A stretch of 9,582 nt of DNA from an uncultured bacterium (GTDB lineage Bacteria; Bacillota; Clostridia; Oscillospirales; Acutalibacteraceae): assembly GCA_934875675.1 (NCBI GenBank), contig CAKXIK010000074.1, positions 1-9,582 of the forward strand, written 5' to 3'. Under the pieces are notes generated by a model. That model was not told the DNA's origin, ran no database searches, and was given only the letters and a program-made list of their open reading frames with translations. The first letter of the stretch is position 1, and each line of letters begins with the position of its first letter. A program made the position numbers and the translations under genes. Positions 6,601 to 9,582 of the stretch are shown here, in pieces.

Positions 6601-8628
6601 TATTCGGCAAAGAGCATTGAAAGCGCGTGGATGAGTCCCCTTTATTGTGAAGATATGATTCTTGCCTCTTCGAATCCGGATCGCATCGCTCCTTTGATGG
6701 GCGAGATCTCGCTGGACGGAGAAATGGACGATGCGTATCAGTATGCAATTCCGGTAGCCGTTGACAAAGACAGCAAAGATCAGACGGTTGAAAATATGGC
6801 GACCGGTACCGTTTGGACCTTGTACGATGAGAATTATGTCTATGGATACTTCTTGGTGCACGACACGACTCCAAGCACAGCGTTGTCTGCAGCAGATCGT
6901 GATGGAAATTATGGATTGGACAGCATTCAGGTTTTCTATGATTTTGGTGAAACGGCAACATACAGCACAATTGATGCGTTTGGTGCGACCGTTTCCGGTC
7001 TCAACCAGACACACGTCTGGAAACCGGTGATGGAAAACGGCGTACAGGTGGGGTATGCGCTGGAATACCGCGTGCCACTGAGCGATAGCCTGAAGACCCG
7101 AATCAAAAACGGTGAAAAAGAAATTATGATCGGTTCGGGGTATCAGATCAATGACGATACAAACGGCGTTGCGGGGCGCGAAAGACTTTGCTTCTCACAG
7201 GGAACAATTGATCTGGCATGGAATGGCGGAAATTATTATGCAAAATCCATGCTGGTTGCAATGCATTCAATCCAGGTGGATACAACAATCGCAGGAGGAA
7301 CCGTTGCCGTACAGGCACAAGCAGCATTTTCAGCAGATGTAAATGTGACGGTAAAACCCGACAATGGAATGCGTCTGGTAGCAGGTTCTCTGAAAGCCAA
7401 CGGAGTCATCGTTTCCGGCAGTACTTTCACAATGCCTAATGAAAATGTACTGCTCACTGCAGAGTTTGAAAAGATTCCAGACTACACGATTACCACCGAT
7501 TCTCTTCCGGAGGGCATTACCATTATTCCAAGTAAAACGGTTGGTCTGGAGGGTGAAAAAATTACGCTGGATATTCAGCTGGCTGAAGGCAAATATCTGA
7601 GCAGTATCCGCTACAACGGAATGATTTTGCCTGACAATGCCGATTGGTTTATTATGCCGGCAGAGTCTGTTGTAATTACCGCAAAGGTAACGGATAGACC
7701 GTCCTACCAGGCTTACAAAGGGACAGCACAGTTGGATGGCGTTATGGATGATGCATATCAGTCGGCACAAACAATTAAGGTTGCCTATGGCTCCACGGGT
7801 AAGGAGTATAATGCTTCCAACCGTGCAGTCGGAACGGTTCGCACCATTTATGACAATGGATTCTTGTACTGCTTTGCGGAGATTGTAGATTCGACCGTAA
7901 ATGCAGATACAGTTCGTCCTCAGACGGATGCATATACCCAGCGTCTGGACGGCATTGATGGAATCCATTTCTACTTTGACTTCCTGAATTCCGACCGTCC
8001 CGGTATCGGAGATTCCCAGTACGGATATGTGGACGGTGAAAGCGGAGCCTATTACTGTGACTTGACTGCAACGGACGATAAGACATCAGATGGAGAGGTA
8101 TTCAACAGATATTTCGGCGGATTTTCGAATGGAGGATCCTATGTGGCGGTAAAAACAGAAACAGGTTACTGCGTGGAAATGAAAATTGCGCTGAGCGATT
8201 CTCTCAAAACCAGATTAAGCACAAATGAAAAGAACATTGCTATTGGTATGGGATGCATTCTGAACGACGATCAGAACAATGATGGGATACGCGATTCGTA
8301 TGCATTTTCAGATCAGAATATGTACTATGCTCCAAACAGCCCGAAGTATCTGGGAACGATGATTTTAGCAGAGAATACCACTCCGGGGGGATCTTCATCT
8401 TCACAACCGGAAGGTACTTCAAGCTCAACGCCATCTCAGGGCAGTTCGGAATCCTCGGTTTCTGCGGGATCAAATCAATCTGGCAGCACCGTTTCAGGTT
8501 CCACACCGGCAACGGGTAATGCTTCCAATCAAATGCTTTGGCTGGCAATTATCCTGATTGTTGCAGCGATTTCCGCTGCGGGTATCGTGCTCTTTAATCA
8601 GCAGAAGGCAAATAAAGAATTTAAGTAA
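598..8628 (+). CDS. Giant cell-surface protein with two EEP-family hydrolase domains, eight CBM9-like modules and four InlB-like repeats
   Basis: This 2676-residue protein is predicted to be exported by Sec, attached to the wall by sortase, and to hydrolyse phosphoester bonds outside the cell. In order it has a signal peptide (1-23), EEP domain 1 (42-307), CBM9-like modules A-D (328-1137), two divergent InlB-type repeats (1139-1272), CBM9-like E (1278-1503), EEP domain 2 (1522-1790), CBM9-like F-G (1809-2221), two InlB-type repeats (2222-2365), CBM9-like H (2369-2593), a Ser/Thr linker, and a TPATG-helix-Lys tail. Both EEP domains keep the family's Asn, Glu, His, DxN, IDH and SDH residues. 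EEP enzymes are metal-dependent nucleases, phosphatases or phospholipases, and the substrate here is unknown. The tandem binding modules suggest a glycan-rich target such as biofilm DNA in polysaccharide or phosphorylated glycans. Single EEP proteins are about 250-300 residues, so two in one chain of this size is unusual. Terminators on both sides suggest a monocistronic unit. No frameshift is visible. Module assignments are by eye; substrate and sugar specificity are inference. Confidence 0.93.
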   Translation: MKKVLAIILATMLLMSSLVMASASPENTSEEVMSPQFSNSSLRVVTQNVLTDLLADDEVNNFSLRAPRLVQVLKSYQADSIGLQECRPEWMAYLSDHLTDYAYVGVGRENGTTDASSGEACPIFYRKDKFDLLDSGTFWLSASPDIPSYGWGADYKRVYTYAVLKNKTTGEKYLHVNTHLDFSDAPQMGGMQLILDKIAELRKTYPDIPVVATADWNMSQAAKAYSLMVNDPVTDMEDALFCTPEDKIYNEGGTLCGLTGTYNYKNDSPIDHVFVSADAFDPQTYQVMHDVVDGHRVSDHYGICVELNYGAGTLVRAKGNSIPSDTAIRGTATVDGEKDTVYQSAPEIKINQTVAGSGVTDGSAYLTFDDDYLYCFVDVRDALVNDSSITSADNYEIDSVQIFYDFLNTDTSAGSGSYQFVTGESGYIFAYPQGSSKTSKNLSGNNMVACESKLTENGYTIEAQFKLSDSVKQRLKIEDRVTMGIGIQINDDENNDAKREGMIANYSPVANAYLSPSYLSELVMERGSSKPYRFAPGSANVDGVLDDSYLSAEKVSINRYMDDTVAPSEATQGYAYTIYDQNYIYSYIEVFDATPSTADVPRRSDENYGKDSVQLFYDFGSGVRGYNTIDVLGVPVQTWSDFSYKWTQTDTGYILETKTAIPDALKAKIAANRNTIIGAGFQINDDANNDAKRDQLIFSKASLQNAWLPAEDGAEFHQDYARATLVYANKITIAGAEEEMTGHYFAYGTPAAIDGTKDSAYAAAEAVQINKDPHDATVSEQATGVAYTLYDASNLYALIEVTESTLAENPAAHTDIYGTDGVQIFLDQLDQCAYLNLNYDKTTNSWPWTMEYQMVSTTKGYNVEIRIALTDTIKTMIQSGDAVTLGFGYQINDDSNNDGSRDFYAMSKGSLDGAWNGGLKQGTSIHPDYDTALLRPAAQSHYFGLGTPDQIDGVRDAVYDSAEKLAINLDENGTNVAAASAVGVAYTLHDDEFLYSLIEVTDTTKSLTNGDGVYQTDGIQMYLDQISECSYLNLCRNGSSNLSNYAYKTGLEYKILETDVGYTVEIKTPLSESVKQQIQQGNTGITLGFGYQINDDQNNDGVRDAMIFSKPSLANAWNLGKKSGTALHPDMDTAVLKGVIAGGTVTAPKSAATGSVVTVQVVPHTGFAVNKISVNGKVLTGNTFVMPDADVNIEVSFTNLSTVPVYTITVDPAITGGTIQTSKTSAKAGEQVEVTVTPDDGMYAYSYTVNGSVTEARYFTMPDRDVTIQAVFSARPDRYAVSGSPVLDGNMDDAYTLTEAVKVNRGASNTEYTADKRAVGTVRTLYNYDEGYIYCFAEVTDLTPESENTRPVSDSYTHRIDGVDGVTFFFDFEPQNGKTWNMTEVPYIQGESGAYYCDLAAAKDNLTVEGKTMNRLTGGFDGYTAEQASFVAVKTGTGYQIELKLAMSNQLKAKKDQKDVPIGMGFIINDDKNDDGVRDSYAYSFGAMNYATSSPKYLGTMLLSDTESIPEDRLEPTTGNGDVRVVSYNVLTDLLNDDSVNCFANRAPRMTQILQKYHADSIGLQECRVEWMAYLTEHLTDYAYVGVGRENGTTNTISGEATPIFYLKDKYNLLESDTFWLSTTPDVFSYGWKAEYRRVCTFAVLQNKETEETYLHVNVHLDNSSEEARQNGIKMVLKKIDELRGKYADIPVVCTGDFNLTEESNGYDEMIHGDCAADLEDSLYCAPQNKVVNEGGTFPNFNTAYYPESSLAIDHIFLSVDTADARFYKVMHDQVDGCFVSDHYGICVEFDYSAGEIRRDDNATDSDPVKYTAGNSTVVLDGTAAKEEYSDSTKIPITIGGQNQSNISANGYFAYDKNYLYYFADVQDSTVNADGTKSNEDEYGIDSVQVFFDFLNTDTDESTSTNYAYTSQTDAAGESGYIVVYSDGRQAFRAYGAAKMSDDSLKYVVSKTASGYAVEGRIPLSDSLSAGLDSMKNSPTIGIGLQVNDDSNADGYREDFRYSAKSIESAWMSPLYCEDMILASSNPDRIAPLMGEISLDGEMDDAYQYAIPVAVDKDSKDQTVENMATGTVWTLYDENYVYGYFLVHDTTPSTALSAADRDGNYGLDSIQVFYDFGETATYSTIDAFGATVSGLNQTHVWKPVMENGVQVGYALEYRVPLSDSLKTRIKNGEKEIMIGSGYQINDDTNGVAGRERLCFSQGTIDLAWNGGNYYAKSMLVAMHSIQVDTTIAGGTVAVQAQAAFSADVNVTVKPDNGMRLVAGSLKANGVIVSGSTFTMPNENVLLTAEFEKIPDYTITTDSLPEGITIIPSKTVGLEGEKITLDIQLAEGKYLSSIRYNGMILPDNADWFIMPAESVVITAKVTDRPSYQAYKGTAQLDGVMDDAYQSAQTIKVAYGSTGKEYNASNRAVGTVRTIYDNGFLYCFAEIVDSTVNADTVRPQTDAYTQRLDGIDGIHFYFDFLNSDRPGIGDSQYGYVDGESGAYYCDLTATDDKTSDGEVFNRYFGGFSNGGSYVAVKTETGYCVEMKIALSDSLKTRLSTNEKNIAIGMGCILNDDQNNDGIRDSYAFSDQNMYYAPNSPKYLGTMILAENTTPGGSSSSQPEGTSSSTPSQGSSESSVSAGSNQSGSTVSGSTPATGNASNQMLWLAIILIVAAISAAGIVLFNQQKANKEFK
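721..1518 (+). other. EEP-family hydrolase domain 1 (residues 42-307)
   Basis: This domain carries the endonuclease/exonuclease/phosphatase signatures in order: RVVTQNVL with Asn48, IGLQEC with Glu85, NTHLD with His179, TADWN with Asp215 and Asn217, PIDHVF with Asp271 and His272, and VSDHYG with Asp299 and His300. In the family these residues bind the divalent metal and the scissile phosphate, with the last His and its Asp partner driving catalysis. The usual Gly before Asp in the GDFN motif is Ala here (ADWN), but the functional D-x-N is kept. The SDHYGICVEL ending is typical of the fold's last strand. The domain is predicted active; the substrate is unknown. Confidence 0.9.
1579..4008 (+). 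repeat. Four tandem CBM9-like modules A-D (residues 328-524, 533-727, 742-935, 940-1137)
   Basis: Four beta-sandwich modules of about 195 residues follow EEP domain 1. Each opens with a short x-(V/I)DG-x-x-D-x-x-Y strand, continues with an LYxxxEV-like strand, then a D-(S/G)-(V/I)-Q-(I/L/M)-(F/Y) strand, and ends with an acidic Q-I-N-D-D-x-N-N-D-x-x-R-(D/E) loop. Those loops are at residues 488-500, 682-694, 890-902 and 1092-1104. This layout matches family 9 carbohydrate-binding (CBM9/DOMON-like) modules, in which acidic loops hold structural calcium. Modules B, C and D carry an exposed-type Trp (707, 915, 1117) after the loop, whereas A has Tyr513. C and D are most alike (both have YGTDGVQ/YQTDGIQ, LDQ and YLNL) and look like a recent pair. 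Sugar specificity is unknown. Confidence 0.82.
4012..4413 (+). repeat. Two divergent InlB-type repeats, first pair (residues 1139-1272)
   Basis: Two repeats of about 65 residues each run from a GG(T)V/I strand to the signature F-x-M-P-D-x-D-V-x-I. The signatures are at NTFVMPDADV (around 1182-1191) and RYFTMPDRDV (around 1257-1266). This pattern is typical of divergent InlB B-repeats in Gram-positive surface proteins, small beta-grasp-like domains that act as stalks or spacers. Here they separate the CBM9-like A-D tract from module E. No catalytic role is expected. Confidence 0.82.
4429..5106 (+). repeat. CBM9-like module E (residues 1278-1503)
   Basis: This CBM9-like module is longer than A-D, at about 225 residues. 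It has the opening LDGNMDDAY, the strand DGVDGVTFFFDF and the acidic loop INDDKNDDGVRD (1468-1479). An insertion contains GESGAYYCDL (1390-1399), which recurs almost unchanged in module H. It ends SPKYLGTMLL and lacks the post-loop Trp, with Tyr1490 near that place. Its closest relative in the protein is module H, not its neighbour D, which shows that modules correspond by position between the two halves. Confidence 0.8.
5161..5967 (+). other. EEP-family hydrolase domain 2 (residues 1522-1790)
   Basis: A second complete EEP domain is clearly homologous to domain 1, at roughly 60% identity by eye, including an identical 17-residue block from HLTDYAYV to RENGTT. Its signatures are VVSYNVL with Asn1529, IGLQEC with Glu1566, NVHLD with His1660, canonical TGDFN with Asp1697 and Asn1699, AIDHIF with Asp1754 and His1755, and VSDHYG with Asp1782 and His1783. 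Unlike domain 1 it has the standard GDFN. Codon choices differ freely from domain 1 at silent positions, so the duplication is not recent. It is predicted active; the substrate is unknown. Confidence 0.9.
6022..7260 (+). repeat. Two CBM9-like modules F and G (residues 1809-2022, 2028-2221)
   Basis: F matches module A (shared D-S-V-Q-(I/V)-F, a DFLNTDT stretch and GESGYI) and G matches module B (shared ATPST/TTPST, NYG-x-DS and NTID/STID segments). The acidic loop of F is QVNDDSNADGYRE (1986-1998). In G it is degenerate, QINDDTNGVAGRE (2183-2195), missing the third acidic position. Both carry the post-loop Trp (2011 and 2208). They follow EEP domain 2 just as A and B follow EEP domain 1. The second half has no counterpart of C and D. 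Confidence 0.82.
7261..7692 (+). repeat. Two divergent InlB-type repeats, second pair (residues 2222-2365)
   Basis: These are the counterpart of the 1139-1272 pair. The signatures are STFTMPNENV (about 2274-2284) and DWFIMPAESV (about 2349-2358). Both are more divergent than the first pair, with the acidic residue after MP replaced by Asn or Ala. They act as a spacer between module G and module H, the same place the first pair holds before module E. Confidence 0.78.
7702..8376 (+). repeat. CBM9-like module H (residues 2369-2593)
   Basis: This last CBM9-like module is the positional and sequence partner of module E. It shares LDGVMDDAY, the NRAVGTVRT-like segment, DGIDGIHFYFDF, GESGAYYCDL (about 2480-2489), the loop NDDQNNDGIRDSY (2556-2568), and the ending SPKYLGTMIL. 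Like E it has no Trp after the loop. It lies next to the wall-proximal linker. Confidence 0.8.
8377..8625 (+). other. Ser/Thr-rich linker and PATG-type wall-sorting signal (residues 2594-2676)
   Basis: Residues 2594-2635 are almost only Ser, Thr, Gly, Gln and Pro, as in wall-spanning linkers. They lead to TPATG (2636-2640), a variant of the sortase LPXTG motif with Thr in place of Leu. A hydrophobic segment of about 21 residues (2646-2666, MLWLAIIL to IVLF) and the tail NQQKANKEFK with three Lys follow. This is the three-part layout of a sortase substrate, and many Clostridia use such relaxed motifs. If no sortase accepts it, the helix would still anchor the protein in the membrane. Confidence 0.75.
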
Positions 8629-8721
8629 AAAGATTTTGGAACGAATTCAGATCTGCACCAAAGAGCTTTCAGAACCCGCAAAAAACTATTGACTCCTTGA
8701 TTTTAGTGTATGACAAGCAAA

Positions 8722-8758
8722 AAAAGGCAACCGCCATTTCAAGTGGTGGTTGCCTTTT
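8722..8758 (+). terminator. Rho-independent terminator after the large gene, probably bidirectional
   Basis: An 11-base stem with one G-T pair joins 8726-8736 (GGCAACCGCCA) to 8744-8754 (TGGTGGTTGCC) around a 7-base loop, with flanking A and T runs extending the pairing. It starts about 95 bases after the stop codon at 8628. On the + strand the T tract is short (TTTT). On the minus strand it is longer (seven U), so it could equally stop leftward transcription from the right side. Confidence 0.87.
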
Positions 8759-8759
8759 G

Positions 8760-9510
8760 TCGATGCTGCAATGGTGGATCGTGCAATTTCTATCGTAGAC
8801 GGGCTGTGTAAATCGAATCCATAAACTGTATTACGGGATTTATAGTGATAGAGGGTTAGAAGTGGTTGAATTTCTTGACCGGATTTTGGGTTGAGCGCAT
8901 GAATCTTTCTCTGAAATCGTCTGAATCTGCCGCAAAAGAATACGAAAATGATATAAACGTGAACAAAGGGTTGAGAATATGGGTTTGAAAATTAAGGATA
9001 GTCAATGTTGGTGAGCAAATGGAGAGATACACACACTTTGCCCAACTTCACAATTGCACCTGCAAACTGCCGTATCATCCGGAAGCATTAAAACGATGAT
9101 CTTTCAAGATGCAGCCAATGAGAGCGCACAAACATATTATCACTTCCCAACGATGAAGTATGCAAACGCCATAAGCTACCGGGTTACAAACATTGAGCGC
9201 AGAGGAGAGTTTTTCCTCCTGGCTTTGAATGGAAAGCTTTGCAAGCCGGAATCCGTTTAGCCTCTCGAATATAATACGGGATACACGTACAATCAAATTG
9301 GACGCACACCCTAAGACCAAGTGCGCCGGACGCTACCAGTTTATTTGTTGCCGGACTATTGGGCTGTTCTGCCAAAATGCCTGCCAACAGTGTTGGTGTC
9401 ATCTGGGATTTTCGTTTTCCGGTAAGGTATGTGGAGAACAGGTATAAGCGCTATTGTTGGATTTTATATCTGCTAATCGTTTTTTCTATGGATTACATTA
9501 ACTGCGTGTA
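8760..9510. other. About 750 bases without a convincing gene
   Basis: All frames were read and none gave a recognisable protein. The short open frames here (+ 9054-9260 and 9229-9447; minus 9320-9075 and 9402-9184) overlap one another, lack clear ribosome binding sites and have many rare-looking Cys and Arg residues. An open stretch without a good start (about 9275-9523) ends with a hydrophobic segment (CWILYLLIVFSMDY), and a stretch ending at about 8824 reads MVDRAISIVDGLCKSNP. Either could be debris of decayed genes. No tRNA, rRNA, CRISPR array or clear terminal inverted repeats were seen. Confidence 0.45.
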
Positions 9511-9554
9511 TGTGTTAAAATGATGTGACCCAAAAAGAGAGGAAGCCTCCCGCG

Positions 9555-9568
9555 AGATATGGTATAAT
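9555..9568 (+). promoter_or_regulatory. Extended -10 promoter element pointing out of the window
   Basis: TATGGTATAAT contains a perfect TATAAT (9563-9568) preceded by a TGG extended -10 (9560-9562). No good -35 is found at 16-18 bases, which is common for extended -10 promoters. Transcription would start near 9575 and run rightward into a gene beyond the window. A second weaker candidate, TGTTAAAAT (9513-9521) with ATTACA at 9492-9497, lies just upstream. Confidence 0.5.
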
Positions 9569-9582
9569 GAGTTCACCACAAA

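Noticed and set aside
7330..7968. 212-codon minus-strand open frame inside the large gene
   Set aside because: It is an antisense shadow of the InlB pair and module H, with random composition. The same holds for the other internal minus-strand frames.
598..8628. Repeat-containing region as a possible CRISPR array or mobile element
   Set aside because: The repeats are protein modules of about 65-225 residues in one uninterrupted frame, diverged at silent positions. They are not short identical DNA repeats with spacers.
8888..8975. GGGTTGAG repeated twice exactly 80 bases apart
   Set aside because: There are only two 8-base copies, without flanking similarity, so this is likely chance.
9075..9402. 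Minus-strand frames 9320-9075 and 9402-9184
   Set aside because: They are mutually overlapping, with weak starts and no recognisable domain. Frameshifted debris of an old gene is possible but cannot be shown.
9054..9447. Short + frames 9054-9260 and 9229-9447
   Set aside because: They overlap each other and minus-strand frames, have no convincing start signals, and match nothing I recognise.

Overview
This window is dominated by one gene. A single + strand reading frame of 2676 codons (598-8628) fills 84% of it and encodes a giant, secreted, modular surface protein. The rest is a short C-terminal remnant of an upstream gene with its terminator (1-119), a roughly 480-base intergenic region, a terminator after the big gene (about 8722-8758), and about 820 bases at the right end with no convincing gene. 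The last bases hold a promoter-like extended -10 element that points out of the window.

The host is most likely a low-to-moderate GC Gram-positive bacterium of the Clostridia (Oscillospiraceae/Ruminococcaceae-like, probably from the gut or another polysaccharide-rich habitat). This is inferred from the purine-rich Shine-Dalgarno sequence, intrinsic terminators with U tracts, the Sec signal peptide, the CBM9-like and divergent InlB-like modules, and the Ser/Thr/Gly-rich linker followed by a PATG-type wall-sorting signal. No species can be named from the sequence.

Reading the protein from the N terminus: Sec signal peptide (1-23); EEP-fold (endonuclease/exonuclease/phosphatase) hydrolase domain 1 (42-307); four CBM9-like beta-sandwich modules A-D (328-1137); two divergent InlB-type repeats (1139-1272); CBM9-like module E (1278-1503); EEP domain 2 (1522-1790); CBM9-like modules F-G (1809-2221); two more InlB-type repeats (2222-2365); CBM9-like module H (2369-2593); Ser/Thr-rich linker (2594-2635); TPATG motif, hydrophobic helix and Lys-containing tail (2636-2676). 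The order EEP, CBM9s, InlB pair, CBM9 occurs twice. The protein therefore looks like an old internal duplication of a complete unit; the first copy has two more CBM9-like modules (C and D) than the second.

Both EEP domains keep all the catalytic signature residues of the family. The protein is therefore predicted to be a double-headed, metal-dependent phosphoesterase or nuclease held on the cell wall and directed to a glycan surface by eight putative carbohydrate-binding modules. The substrate is unknown. Extracellular DNA, phosphorylated glycans or teichoic-acid-like polymers, and phospholipid head groups are all compatible with the fold. The gene is flanked by terminators on both sides, so it is probably transcribed alone.
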